Origin: Oryzicola mucosus
GTDB lineage: Bacteria > Pseudomonadota > Alphaproteobacteria > Rhizobiales > Rhizobiaceae
Assembly (NCBI RefSeq): GCF_014534685.1
Contig: NZ_JACVVX010000003.1
Location: 124,001 to 188,000, forward strand
Reading direction: 5' to 3'
DNA length: 64,000 nucleotides
In this document: positions 19,124 through 27,898 of the stretch, one piece after another
Numbering within the stretch: the stretch's first letter is position 1
Layout: every line of letters starts with the position of its first letter
Position numbers and translations under genes: made by a program
The notes under the pieces: generated by a model
The model's input: only the letters and a program-made list of their open reading frames with translations
Told to the model about the DNA's origin: nothing
The model's database searches: none

Positions 19124-19752
19124 GCGAAACCGTCGTCTGGCCGTCCTTCAAGCGCGATCTGGTCGCCATCCTGCGCGGCGTGAAGCCCGATGAGGTCGAG
19201 GCCATCGTCGGCGTTCTGATCGAAGAACAATTCGAGGCCATCGAGGTGCCGCTGAATTCGCCTGAGCCGCTCCGCTCCATCGAGATCATCGCCAAGGCGT
19301 TCGGCGCCGACGCGTTGATCGGTGCTGGCACGGTGACCTTACCTGAGGACTGCGCTGATGTCGCGAAGGCAGGCGGCAGGCTGATGGTCAGCCCGAATGT
19401 AGACCCGTCTGTTATCGCCATTGCGAAATCGCGCGGCATGGTCACGCTGCCGGGTGTGTTCACGCCCACGGAAGCGCTGCTGGCGTTACGCTCGGGCGCT
19501 TCTGCGCTGAAGTTTTTCCCGGCCGGCGCATTGGGCGCATCGGGCATATCCGCCATCAAGGCCATTCTGCCGAAGGATGCCGTGGTCGGGGCAGTGGGCG
19601 GGGTCTCTGAGGCAAGTTTCGCCGACTTCGCAAGAATCGGCGTGCGCACCTTCGGCCTTGGATCCAGCCTTTATAAGCCCGGCGACAGCGCCGATGTGGT
19701 GCGCGCCAAAGCCAAGGCGGCAATCGAGGCCTATGACAGGGTGTTCGGCTAA
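19120..19752 (+). CDS. dgoA: 2-dehydro-3-deoxy-6-phosphogalactonate aldolase (DgoA)
   Basis: A 210-residue class I aldolase of the KDPG/KDPGal family. It cleaves KDPGal to pyruvate and glyceraldehyde-3-phosphate. Family motifs seen: AILRGVKPDEVEAI, IGAGTVTLPEDC, and the Schiff-base Lys in SALKFFPAGALGASG. Co-translated with dgoK (ATGA). KDPG-specific Eda enzymes are close relatives; the pairing with DgoK favours DgoA, but some activity on KDPG from the uronate pathway is possible. Confidence 0.9.
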   Translation: MSETVVWPSFKRDLVAILRGVKPDEVEAIVGVLIEEQFEAIEVPLNSPEPLRSIEIIAKAFGADALIGAGTVTLPEDCADVAKAGGRLMVSPNVDPSVIAIAKSRGMVTLPGVFTPTEALLALRSGASALKFFPAGALGASGISAIKAILPKDAVVGAVGGVSEASFADFARIGVRTFGLGSSLYKPGDSADVVRAKAKAAIEAYDRVFG

Positions 19753-20244
19753 GCGAAGAGGAGGGGAACTTTGGCGCAAGGCTACTCTGGTGAACGCGTT
19801 CTCGTCACTTTCGATTGGGCCTGATTTGCCATGGGATGACGCCGGGGCGACAAAAACTCGACGATTTCCTCGGCATCAGCTTCAAACGACCGGAAACTGT
19901 GCTGGAAAAGCGCGATTGACTCGGTGGCCCATTCTCTGTCGCCGATATGCTGGAGGATGGGCCGGCCTCGTTGATCGGTCCATGGGCCTGTGTGTTTTCC
20001 CGCCTGCGGTGACTATATCTTGCGGGGCTACGGCCCGTCCGCCTTCGTGAAGGCATGCCTGCATATACGTGAATTATACCTGCAAAGATGAATTATGCTG
20101 GGCACCTGCCGCTTTGGGTGACATCCTTTAACATCTGCACGGCGCGGTTATCGCGTGTCGAAAGTGGGAGGGGAGGGCGCAGGTCGGTAAGCGTGCCGTA
20201 CGTCTCTCCTGTCCGATTTGGAAGATGGTCAGGGAGGACTTCAT
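19753..20244. other. Non-coding or decayed stretch after dgoA
   Basis: About 490 bases without an intact gene. Right after dgoA there is a strong ribosome site (AGGAGGGG) five bases before a TTG at 19771, opening a frame that stops after 17 codons. On the opposite strand a 77-codon frame without a start codon runs through the same DNA (see the separate entry). The last part holds the leader of the flavoprotein gene, with AGGGAGGA at 20231-20238. This looks like a remnant of a lost third gene in the dgo operon. Confidence 0.4.
19782..20012 (-). pseudogene. Possible remnant of an unidentified gene
   Basis: A stop-to-stop frame of 77 codons that reads like real protein for its second half (segments DREWATESIALFQHSF and EADAEEIVEFLSPRRHP), with balanced composition unlike the arginine/serine-rich shadow frames nearby. 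It has no ATG, GTG or TTG in a usable place, and a TAG (20013-20015) cuts it off upstream. I do not recognise the family. It may be a C-terminal fragment of a gene lost by deletion, or chance. Confidence 0.25.
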
Positions 20245-21894
20245 ATGGTCGATACTGGTGCGGGCGCTGCGAACACGACGGCACGGCGGCTTGATGTGGT
20301 CATTGTCGGTGCCGGTTTCGGCGGTTTGTGCGCGGTCCATAAGTTTCGCGAGATGGGCTTGGATATACAAGCCTTTGAGGCGGGCGGGGACGTCGGCGGC
20401 GTATGGTATTGGAACCGTTATCCCGGCGCGCGGGTGGACCTGCCCAGCATCGACTATTGCTTCTCCTTCTCACCGGAGATCGAGCAGGAATGGACATGGT
20501 CGGAGGAATTCGCCGCCCAGCCCGAGCTCCTGGCCTATATGAATTTCGTGGCGGACCGGTTGGACCTGCGCAAGCACTACAAGTTCAACACACGTGTTTC
20601 CCGCGCCATCTGGGACGAGCAACGCCGTCTCTGGCAGGTGTTTACCGAGAACGGAGAGGTTTACGAGGCGACCTATTGCATCATGGCGACGGGGCCGCTT
20701 TCGGTGCCGCGCGATCCGGATATTCCAGGTCTTTCGCACTTCAAGGGCACGCTCTTGCGCGCTGCGCGATGGCCGCATGAACCGGTCGATTTTACGGGCA
20801 AACGTGTCGGTGTGATCGGCACGGGCTCGACCGGCATCCAGATCGTTCAGGAAGTGGGTCCTGAGGCGGGCGAACTCTTCGTGTTCCAAAGAACTCCGAG
20901 CTTTTCGATGCCTATGCGCAACCAAAAGCTGGAGCCCGACTATGTAGCCGAGGTGAAGCGTCATTATCCGGGGCTGAGGGCCGCCGCCCTCAACAGCGCC
21001 GTGGGTGGACTGCGCCCGCAATCAACGCGTGCCTTTTTCAGCGTGACGCCCGCTCAGCGGCGCGCGCTGCTGGAAGATGCCTGGAAGCAGGGTGGGCTTA
21101 CCATTCTCGGAACGTTCAGCGACCTTTTGACCAACCCCGAAGCCAACGAGCACGTTGCCGAATTCTTGCGAGAGAAGATCGGCGAGATCGTTGAGGATAA
21201 GGCGACAGCGGAGAAGCTCAAGCCGCGGGGCTATCCGGTGTTCGCCCGCCGCCCCTGCCTCGATTCCAGCTATTACGAGACCTACAACCTTCCGCACGTG
21301 CATCTTTTGGATTGCGTGGAAGATCCGATCGAGGAGATCACCGAAAAAGGCGTGCGCCTGCGTTCCGGCGAGGTCGAACTGGATATGCTTATCCTGGCGA
21401 CAGGCTATGACGGTCTGACAGGTGCGTTGACCGCCTTCGATGTGGTGGGGCGCAACGGCCTTTCCGTTCGCGACAAATGGCGGGATGGCGCGCACTCCTA
21501 TCTGGGCTTGCTCATCGCCGGCTTCCCCAACCTGTTCATGACCACCGGTCCTAATGGCCCCGCGGCGCTGGCCAACATCGTACGGATTAGCGAAAACGAC
21601 GTGAATTGGATCGCCTCGGCGATGAACTTCATGGAAAAGCACGGGCTGGCGACCATCGAGGTTACTCAAGAGGCGGAAGGCCGTTGGATGGACATCGTCT
21701 ACGATCTCGCCCAGCGTTCGCTTTTGACAAAGGCGAAAACCTGGTATGTGGGTGCGAACGTCGCCGGCAAGGCGCAGGGCCTTAGCCTATTCACCGGCGG
21801 CTTTCCAAAATATGCGGAATATTGCGCAGCCGCCGCCCGCGCCAATTATCAGGATTGCACATTCGAGCCGCTGGAAAAGCAGGCAGTGGCCTGA
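20245..21894 (+). CDS. Flavin-containing monooxygenase, Baeyer-Villiger-like, with altered fingerprint
   Basis: A 549-residue FAD/NADPH enzyme of the cyclohexanone-monooxygenase type. The first Rossmann motif is VIVGAGFGGLCA near residue 20, then GGVWYWNRYPGARVD (class-typical) and the second Rossmann motif VIGTGSTGIQ. The type I Baeyer-Villiger fingerprint FxGxxxHxxxW is present except that the His is Arg (FKGTLLRAARWP; codon CGC at 20758-20760). Such enzymes insert oxygen next to ketones. ATG 20245 has AGGGAGGA 6 bases upstream; an in-frame start at 20218 is less likely. It stands alone. Substrate unknown. Confidence 0.85.
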   Translation: MVDTGAGAANTTARRLDVVIVGAGFGGLCAVHKFREMGLDIQAFEAGGDVGGVWYWNRYPGARVDLPSIDYCFSFSPEIEQEWTWSEEFAAQPELLAYMNFVADRLDLRKHYKFNTRVSRAIWDEQRRLWQVFTENGEVYEATYCIMATGPLSVPRDPDIPGLSHFKGTLLRAARWPHEPVDFTGKRVGVIGTGSTGIQIVQEVGPEAGELFVFQRTPSFSMPMRNQKLEPDYVAEVKRHYPGLRAAALNSAVGGLRPQSTRAFFSVTPAQRRALLEDAWKQGGLTILGTFSDLLTNPEANEHVAEFLREKIGEIVEDKATAEKLKPRGYPVFARRPCLDSSYYETYNLPHVHLLDCVEDPIEEITEKGVRLRSGEVELDMLILATGYDGLTGALTAFDVVGRNGLSVRDKWRDGAHSYLGLLIAGFPNLFMTTGPNGPAALANIVRISENDVNWIASAMNFMEKHGLATIEVTQEAEGRWMDIVYDLAQRSLLTKAKTWYVGANVAGKAQGLSLFTGGFPKYAEYCAAAARANYQDCTFEPLEKQAVA

Positions 21895-22145
21895 AATCCT
21901 GCTGAACTGAAGGTAGTCTACTGATCTTGAAGCAGGCGGGTTGTGGCCTCGCGGCAATGCGACCCGTCGGCCTTTGGGCCAAGTTCTGCCGTCATATGAT
22001 GCATAGGCACCTCGACGCCATAGGCAGTTCGGAAGGCGCAGCGGCCAGGAAACCTTTAAGATTCAAACCGCCATCGCCGAGTGCAAGACGCTCGCGCGCG
22101 GCAAATAGCAGATCCTCCAGCCTTTCCAGCCTGTGTTTGGGCAGA

Positions 22146-22625
22146 TCAACCTTGCCGGGCTGCCTCAATCGCGGCAACGTCGATTTTTTTCATATCCATC
22201 ATCGCCTCGAATGCGCGTCTCGCGCCGGCTCCGCCGGCAGCCAACGCGTCGGTCAGAACACGGGGCGTGATCTGCCACGATATGCCCCATTTATCCTTGC
22301 ACCAGCCGCAGACGCTTTCCTCGCCACCATTGCCGACGATGGCGTTCCAATAGCGGTCAGTCTCCTCTTGATCGTCGGTGGCGATTTGGAAGGAGAAGGC
22401 TTCGGTGTGCTTGAATGTCGGCCCGCCATTGAGGCCGAGACAAGGGACTCCAGCGACGGTGAATTCGACGGTGAGGACGTCACCGGCCTTGCCGGAGGGG
22501 AAGTCGCTTGGCGCGAGGTGGACGGCCTTAACTGAACTGTCGGGAAAAACTTCAGCGTAAAAGCGAGCGGCGGCCTCGGCGTCCTTGTCGTACCAGATAC
22601 AGATAGTGTTCTTGGCAGTGGTCAT
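22146..22625 (-). CDS. VOC-superfamily protein, PhnB/3-demethylubiquinone methyltransferase-like
   Basis: A 159-residue protein of the PhnB-like glyoxalase fold. Typical features: ICIWYDKDAEAAARFYAEVFPDS at the start, EFTVAGVPCLGLNGGPTFKHTEAFSFQI in the middle, and CGWCKDKWGISWQITPRVL later. ATG 22625 has AAAGGACA upstream on the minus strand. It follows another VOC protein gene by 89 bases, probably as one transcript. Members are often of unknown function despite the methyltransferase label in databases. Confidence 0.8.
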   Translation of the reverse strand: MTTAKNTICIWYDKDAEAAARFYAEVFPDSSVKAVHLAPSDFPSGKAGDVLTVEFTVAGVPCLGLNGGPTFKHTEAFSFQIATDDQEETDRYWNAIVGNGGEESVCGWCKDKWGISWQITPRVLTDALAAGGAGARRAFEAMMDMKKIDVAAIEAARQG

Positions 22626-22714
22626 CTGTTGTCCTTTCGCTCTTGGGTGCAGCCAAAATCGGCTCTGGCTATCGATTGAAAAGTCCGCATTTTCGAGCGG
22701 CTCATGTCTCCGTC

Positions 22715-23101
22715 TCAGTTTCGATCCGGCATTTGATTGATGTGCAGGATGTTGCCATCCGAGTCCTTGAACCAAACAAGTTTCATGCCGCCGGCATGGT
22801 GAATATTATCCCGGAACTCACCAATCTCGGGGTAATGTTCGAAGAGGACCCCCTTAGCGGCCAAATCGGCGACGATCGCGTCTATGTCATCCCCGGCGTC
22901 CCAGACGACGGCGTTGGCGCGGTTCGTTCCCGCCGCTTCCGAGCAATAGACAATGAGATGCGTAGCGCCGGTGCGAAACGCCATCACTCCGTCCATGCCC
23001 TCCTCGTCCAATTCGAGACCCAATACATCGGAATAAAACTGACGGGCCCGCGCCATGTCCGAGACCGCGATGATGGCCGAGGAATTTCGGTCTTTGAGCA
23101 T
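22715..23101 (-). CDS. VOC-family (glyoxalase/bleomycin-resistance-like) protein
   Basis: A 128-residue single glyoxalase-fold domain (IIAVSDMARARQFYSDVLGLEL at the N-terminus; GGMKLVWFKDSDGNILHINQ at the end). The protein could be a lyase, dioxygenase or drug-binding protein; no specific activity can be read. ATG 23101 has GGAGGAG 4 bases upstream; an in-frame TTG 12 bases earlier is part of that ribosome site. First gene of a probable two-gene VOC transcript. Confidence 0.8.
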   Translation of the reverse strand: MLKDRNSSAIIAVSDMARARQFYSDVLGLELDEEGMDGVMAFRTGATHLIVYCSEAAGTNRANAVVWDAGDDIDAIVADLAAKGVLFEHYPEIGEFRDNIHHAGGMKLVWFKDSDGNILHINQMPDRN

Positions 23102-23527
23102 GATCTCCTCCAATATGGCCCGCCGACTATAACGTTGATATCAACTCAAATGCCGTGTGTCTATTTCTTTTGAAGCCTGCTGTTTGCGAAGGCCGCTTCG
23201 CCCGAGACAAGACTTCACTGGCCCAATCCCAACTCCTGAAGCAGGAGCATGTTAGTTGTAGATACGCCCGTGAAGATCTGGCAGATCAGGGTGGGCGCAG
23301 TTGGATTGACGTTAAAGCGTGACTTCGCAAGGACCATGTCTGTTCGCCAATCGCTGGGGATACAAAGACCGGACAGCGAATGGCCGTCTCATCTCGCTGC
23401 GGCTACCGCTGTTGACACCTCCAGCATGTGATCATAAACGCCGTCCCATCCTGTTGAAGCTGTCTGACGATATCGTCAATCGCCAGGCTATGCTACGCCG
23501 CTATCCAACAACCGAAGGAGCGAAACT
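23102..23527. other. Intergenic stretch with no recognisable gene
   Basis: About 425 bases between divergent genes. I find no credible protein in any frame. It contains a small hairpin (CTCCTG / CAGGAG, 23233-23247) and, near the right end, a perfect 14-base palindrome listed separately. Confidence 0.5.
23465..23478. promoter_or_regulatory. Perfect palindrome upstream of the small 76-residue protein gene
   Basis: TGACGATATCGTCA is a perfect 14-base palindrome lying 49 bases before the GTG start at 23528. The position suits an operator. Which regulator binds it is not known. Confidence 0.35.
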
Positions 23528-23758
23528 GTGAGCGATCCATCCGTGGCCGAGGCGGTCGAGAGCATCTATGTGTCGCTACAGGCGGACAATGCCGAGATCG
23601 ACGCTCGTATAGAAACCCTCAAGGCGGCCCTGAAAAGGGAAGGAGGGAAAGAGGTTGTGTTCGATCCTGCAAGGCTGGCGCAGAACAACCGATCGGGTCG
23701 TAAACTGATGCAGGCTTATTTTCGGCAGCGGGGCGTGACCGTAAAATTCTCAGTTTAG
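23528..23758 (+). CDS. Small conserved-looking hypothetical protein
   Basis: A 76-residue protein with a GTG start and AAGGAG 8 bases upstream. The N-terminal half is predicted helical and acidic (EAVESIYVSLQADNAEIDARI). The C-terminal half is basic with FDPARLAQNNRSGRKLMQAYFRQRG and ends in a short strand. The pattern and good ribosome site argue for a real gene. I do not recognise the family. No cysteines, signal or membrane segment. The neighbours give no functional clue. Confidence 0.6.
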   Translation: MSDPSVAEAVESIYVSLQADNAEIDARIETLKAALKREGGKEVVFDPARLAQNNRSGRKLMQAYFRQRGVTVKFSV

Positions 23759-23943
23759 AATGGCCTAGATCGAGGGCTGTTGGCGCTACCATGACGCTTT
23801 GGTGGACTGAACACTTCGGAACGGCGGCTGCAGTGAAGGCCGTTGTCTTGACTAAAATGGGGCATTCCCGCCCTGGCCGTTTCGAGAGCGCACGCGGGCC
23901 GAATCCCCGAGCAGCTTGTCCTCTGGCTGGATCAACGATCTCT

Positions 23944-24531
23944 TCAAGCCGTGTGCTGCATGAAATCGGCCACGACCATCTGAGCAATCGGCACGAAGCG
24001 CGTTGCAGCCCCTTTCTGGCCAGCGCTGCGCCAGTTGCAGCGCGCGCCTTCGACGAGCAGGCTTAGGGCGTCGACCAGCAGTTCTGCGTCGCCGACGCCT
24101 GCTTCACGGCAGAGCTCGACAAGGCGCTTCATGTAAAGCGCTCTGAGATCCTCCACGAACCGCCGGGCGGGGTGATCGCTTTCAACCAGTTGCGCGGCTG
24201 CGTCGAGAAGTTCGCAGTTGCAGTGCTCCATCGTAATGAAGTCGCCCGCGCGACGGACCCAGTCGTTCAGTTGCGCCTTGGGATCATCCGGGTTGGTTTT
24301 CTTGATATCGTTCCAGAATGCCTCGGCCTCTGCCGCAGCTTCCTGCAAGCAAACGAACACCAGATCGTCCTTCGAACCGAAGTGGCGATAAAGCGTCATT
24401 TTGTTGCTGTCGGCGGCCTCCGCGATGGCGTCTACGCCGATCCCCTTGATGCCGTGTTTCCTGAACAGGTCGCGCGCAGCGTCTATGATCCTCTCCCGCG
24501 GGCGGGGGGGGCATTTGACAGCAGCTGTCAT
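23944..24531 (-). CDS. TetR-family repressor, probable regulator of the adjacent RND pump
   Basis: A 195-residue TetR-type protein. The N-terminal helix-turn-helix is clear (RERIIDAARDLFRKHGIKGIGVDAIAEAADSNKMTLYRHFGSKDDLV). The C-terminal ligand domain is divergent, as usual. It is transcribed away from the RND genes, and the 213-base region between them carries two matching palindromes, a typical self-regulating repressor layout. ATG 24531 and the in-frame GTG 24534 share the GGGAGG site. A run of eight C (24494-24501 on the plus strand as G) lies within the first dozen codons and is a likely frameshift hot spot. Confidence 0.9.
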   Translation of the reverse strand: MTAAVKCPPRPRERIIDAARDLFRKHGIKGIGVDAIAEAADSNKMTLYRHFGSKDDLVFVCLQEAAAEAEAFWNDIKKTNPDDPKAQLNDWVRRAGDFITMEHCNCELLDAAAQLVESDHPARRFVEDLRALYMKRLVELCREAGVGDAELLVDALSLLVEGARCNWRSAGQKGAATRFVPIAQMVVADFMQHTA

Positions 24532-24577
24532 CACCGTTTCCTCCCTTCCAGTCTTATCGCTGAAAGGCTCTTGACAA

Positions 24578-24595
24578 TGTTACCGATCTGTAACA
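24578..24595. promoter_or_regulatory. TetR operator, copy 1
   Basis: An 18-base inverted repeat with arms TGTTAC and GTAACA. It lies immediately after a consensus -35 hexamer TTGACA (24571-24576) reading toward the RND genes, so a bound repressor would block the efflux promoter. The same arms recur 25 bases away in copy 2. Confidence 0.7.
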
Positions 24596-24602
24596 TCTAC
24601 CC

Positions 24603-24620
24603 TGTTACTAGATAGTAACA
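24603..24620. promoter_or_regulatory. TetR operator, copy 2
   Basis: An 18-base inverted repeat with perfect 8-base arms TGTTACTA and TAGTAACA around a central GA. On the minus strand it covers a possible -10 element (TATCTA, 24609-24614) placed 18 bases from TTGACT (24633-24638), so it would also repress the tetR gene itself. Confidence 0.7.
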
Positions 24621-24744
24621 TCCGCCTTCGCAAGTCAATACCGGCAGCTTGAGAGCAGCACACGATCCCGTGTTCTGCAACGGTTTTTGCTACCCTGCGG
24701 AAGGGCGGGCCACAACCGGATGAGCTGGTCCGGAAGGAACCATC

Positions 24745-27700
24745 ATGGTCAATTTCTTCATCCTGCGGCCAATCTTCGCCTCCGCGATCGCGATCATAAT
24801 GGTGCTGGCCGGCGGCATTGCCTACTTTCTGCTGCCCGTTTCCCAGTTCCCGGACATCACCCCGCCGCAGATCGTCGTCGCGGCGAACTATCCTGGCGCC
24901 AGCGCGCAGGTTGTTGCCGACACGGTGACGACGCCGCTGGAGCAGCAGCTCAACGGCGTGCCGGGCATGCTTTATATGTCCTCCACAAGTTCTAATGATG
25001 GTTCTGCGCGCGTTACTCTTTCCTTCCAGGTCGGCTACTCCATCGATATCGCTGCGATGGATGTCCAAAACCGTGTATCCCAGGCTTCTCCATCCTTGCC
25101 CGCTCTGGTCAATCAGGCCGGCGTCACGGTCATCAAGCAGAACCCTAACTTCAACGTACTGGTGAATCTCGGTTCGCCCGACAAGTCGGTCGAATTCACC
25201 ACGCTCAGCAATTACGCCTATTTGCAGATTCTCGATCCGATCAAGCGTCTGCCGGGCGTCGGCGATGTGCAGTTCTTCGGCGAGCGCCGCTACTCGATGC
25301 GCGTCTGGCTCGACCCGGACAAAATGGCGAGCCTCGGGGTTACGGCAGTCGATGTCCAGAACGTCATCGAGGAGCAGAACATCCAGGTTGCAGCTGGCAA
25401 GATTGGTCAGTCCCCCGCGCCAGCCGGAACACCATTCGAAATGCAGGTTAACGCCGTCGGTCGTTTGGGCGATCCGCAGCAGTTCGGCGAGATCGTTCTA
25501 AGGGTGGACCCCGAGACGAATGCCGCCCTCCGCTTGCGCGACGTTGCGCGCATCGAACTCGGCGCGCTGTCCTACTCTTCGTCGTTCAGCTTAGATGGAC
25601 AAGAAAGTGTTGTGCTTGCCGTACTCCAGGCTCCCGGCTCGAACGCGCTCGACTTGCAGAACAACGTTAAGTCCAAGATGGACGAGTTGTCCAAGCGCTT
25701 TCCCGCAGGCATGTCATACAACATGTTCTACGACACGACGCGCTTCGTCTCGGCTGCGATGGACGACGTCGTCAAGACCCTCGTCGAGGCGCTCGTTCTC
25801 GTCGTTTTCGTCGTGTTCATCTTCCTCCAAAGCTGGCGCGCCACCATCATTCCGATCATCGCGATTCCGGTGTCGCTGATCGCGACGCTGACGGTCATGT
25901 ACCTGCTCGGCTTCTCGCTGAATATGCTTTCGCTGCTTGGCATGGTGCTCGCGATCGGGCTTGTCGTCGACGACGCGATCGTGGTCGTGGAGAACGTTGA
26001 GCGCCAGCTCGAAGACGGCCTGCCGCCGCTCGAAGCGGCAAAGAAAGCGATGCAGGAGGTTACAGGCCCGATCATCGCCACGACCGGCGTGCTGCTCGCC
26101 GTCTTCGTGCCCGTCGCCTTTATTCCCGGAGTTGCGGGTCAGCTCTACAATCAGTTCGCGCTGACTGTCGCAATCTCGTTTGCCATCTCGGCATTCAATT
26201 CGTTGACGCTCAGTCCGGCTCTGAGCGCCGTTTTTCTGCGCCATCGCGGCGAATCGCAATTCATCCTCTTTCGCTGGTTTAATGCCGGTTTCCACTGGAT
26301 GTCCAATGCCTATGCCGACAGCATCAGAACGTTCGTTCGCTGGCGCTGGGCGCTCATCGGCCTCTTCTTACTCGGCCTGGGCGGCACCTATGCGCTGTCG
26401 CAACGCATCCCCTCGACCTTTTTGCCGGTTGAGGATCAGGGCTATTTCTTCGTCGTCCTGCAGCTTCCCGATGGCGCGTCCGTCGAGCGAACCGCAGCCG
26501 TTGCCAAGAAGTCGGAAGAGGTTCTTCGTAGTCTTCCCGGCGTGGAGACGGTGGGGTCCGTCGTGGGCTTTTCCTTTCTCACATTTGCAAACCAGTCGAA
26601 TGCCGGCGTTCAATTCGCCGTGTTGAAACCATGGGACGAGAGAGGGCCGGACCAAAGCGCCACGGCCCTGCGCACGCTTGCACAGCAGAAGCTGATCCAG
26701 ATCCCCGAAGCGTTGGTTCTGGCATTCGACCCGCCATCGATTCAGGGTCTCGGCGCGACGGGTGGCTTTGAGTTCCAGGTGGAAGACTTGACGGGGCGCG
26801 GAGCGGTCGCACTAGATGAGGCGACGCAGGCGGTTCTTGCAGAAGCGCGCAAGCAGCCGGAGCTCAATCCCTTCACGCTCTTCACGACTTTCAGCACGTC
26901 TACGCCGCAATATTCCTACGACCTCGACCGCAACAAGGCCAAGCTGCTCGGTCTCAGCCTGCCCGACGTGTTCTCGACACTGCAAATCTATCTCGGCTCC
27001 CTTTACGTCAACGACTTCAACCTGTTCGGCCGCACGTTCCGCGTTACCCTGCAGGCGGAACAGGACGCGCGCGCTGCGTCGAACGACATCTCGCGCCTGT
27101 ATGTCCGAAGCACTACGGGAGACATGGTGCCTCTCAGCACGCTGGGCGCGTTGACAGCAGTGGCGGGTCCCGAGACAATCACGCACTACAACAATTATCC
27201 GTCCGCGTTGATCAATGGCGCCGCTGCAGAAGGTTTCAGTTCGAGCCAGGCAGTTGCAGCGATGGAACGCGCCGCGGCTACAGCCCTCCCGAGGGACTTC
27301 GCCTTCGAATGGACCGGCATCACCTATCAGGAGATCCGGGCGGGTTCGATTGCCACTCTGGTGTTTGGCCTCGCCATCGTGTTCTGCTTTCTGGTGCTGG
27401 CGATGCAATATGAGAGCTGGTCGATGCCATTCGTCGTTCTGCTCGCCGTTCCGCTTGCCCTGCTTGGCGCATTGCTCGCACTTTGGGCACGCGGGTTGCA
27501 GATCGACGTCTACTCGCAGATCGGCTTTGTCATGCTGATCGGCCTTGCGGCCAAAAACGCAATCCTCATCGTCGAGTTCGCGAAGCGTCGCCGCGAGGAA
27601 GGCGTCGAGATTGTAGCAGCGGCGGTCGAGGCAGCGCGGCTCCGCCTGCGGCCTATCCTGATGACCGCCTTCGCATTCATCCTCGGCGTGGTGCCGCTGA

Positions 27701-27885
27701 TGACAGCAACCGGTGCCGGCGCGGCGAGCCGGCGGTCGATCGGCACCACAGTCTTCGGCGGCATGCTTGTGGCAACCGTCCTGACGCTCGTCTTCGTGCC
27801 GATCTTCTACGTCGTCCTTGAAACCTGGCGTGAACGCCTGTCCTCCCGTTCGTCCGTGCCTGAAACGGTCGAACCGGCTGAATAA
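24745..27885 (+). CDS. RND multidrug efflux inner-membrane pump, AcrB/MexB type
   Basis: A 1046-residue HAE1-family transporter of full length. It starts MVNFFILRPIFASAIAIIMVLAGG, with PVSQFPDITPPQIVV following. The proton-relay Asp pair is in LAIGLVVDDAIVVVENVER and the relay Lys in IGLAAKNAILIVEFAK. Twelve membrane helices and two large periplasmic loops are expected. It exports hydrophobic drugs, using a periplasmic adaptor and an outer-membrane TolC partner; the adaptor is the next gene and no TolC gene is in the window. Controlled from the region holding the two TetR palindromes. Confidence 0.95.
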   Translation: MVNFFILRPIFASAIAIIMVLAGGIAYFLLPVSQFPDITPPQIVVAANYPGASAQVVADTVTTPLEQQLNGVPGMLYMSSTSSNDGSARVTLSFQVGYSIDIAAMDVQNRVSQASPSLPALVNQAGVTVIKQNPNFNVLVNLGSPDKSVEFTTLSNYAYLQILDPIKRLPGVGDVQFFGERRYSMRVWLDPDKMASLGVTAVDVQNVIEEQNIQVAAGKIGQSPAPAGTPFEMQVNAVGRLGDPQQFGEIVLRVDPETNAALRLRDVARIELGALSYSSSFSLDGQESVVLAVLQAPGSNALDLQNNVKSKMDELSKRFPAGMSYNMFYDTTRFVSAAMDDVVKTLVEALVLVVFVVFIFLQSWRATIIPIIAIPVSLIATLTVMYLLGFSLNMLSLLGMVLAIGLVVDDAIVVVENVERQLEDGLPPLEAAKKAMQEVTGPIIATTGVLLAVFVPVAFIPGVAGQLYNQFALTVAISFAISAFNSLTLSPALSAVFLRHRGESQFILFRWFNAGFHWMSNAYADSIRTFVRWRWALIGLFLLGLGGTYALSQRIPSTFLPVEDQGYFFVVLQLPDGASVERTAAVAKKSEEVLRSLPGVETVGSVVGFSFLTFANQSNAGVQFAVLKPWDERGPDQSATALRTLAQQKLIQIPEALVLAFDPPSIQGLGATGGFEFQVEDLTGRGAVALDEATQAVLAEARKQPELNPFTLFTTFSTSTPQYSYDLDRNKAKLLGLSLPDVFSTLQIYLGSLYVNDFNLFGRTFRVTLQAEQDARAASNDISRLYVRSTTGDMVPLSTLGALTAVAGPETITHYNNYPSALINGAAAEGFSSSQAVAAMERAAATALPRDFAFEWTGITYQEIRAGSIATLVFGLAIVFCFLVLAMQYESWSMPFVVLLAVPLALLGALLALWARGLQIDVYSQIGFVMLIGLAAKNAILIVEFAKRRREEGVEIVAAAVEAARLRLRPILMTAFAFILGVVPLMTATGAGAASRRSIGTTVFGGMLVATVLTLVFVPIFYVVLETWRERLSSRSSVPETVEPAE

Positions 27886-27898
27886 ACGGAGCCTCGAA

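Noticed and set aside
21895-22145. Minus-strand frame (21992-22177) downstream of the VOC genes as a possible third gene
   Set aside because: Only 61 codons, no clear ribosome site, overlaps the VOC gene end and ends in a run of unusual residues; not enough to call.
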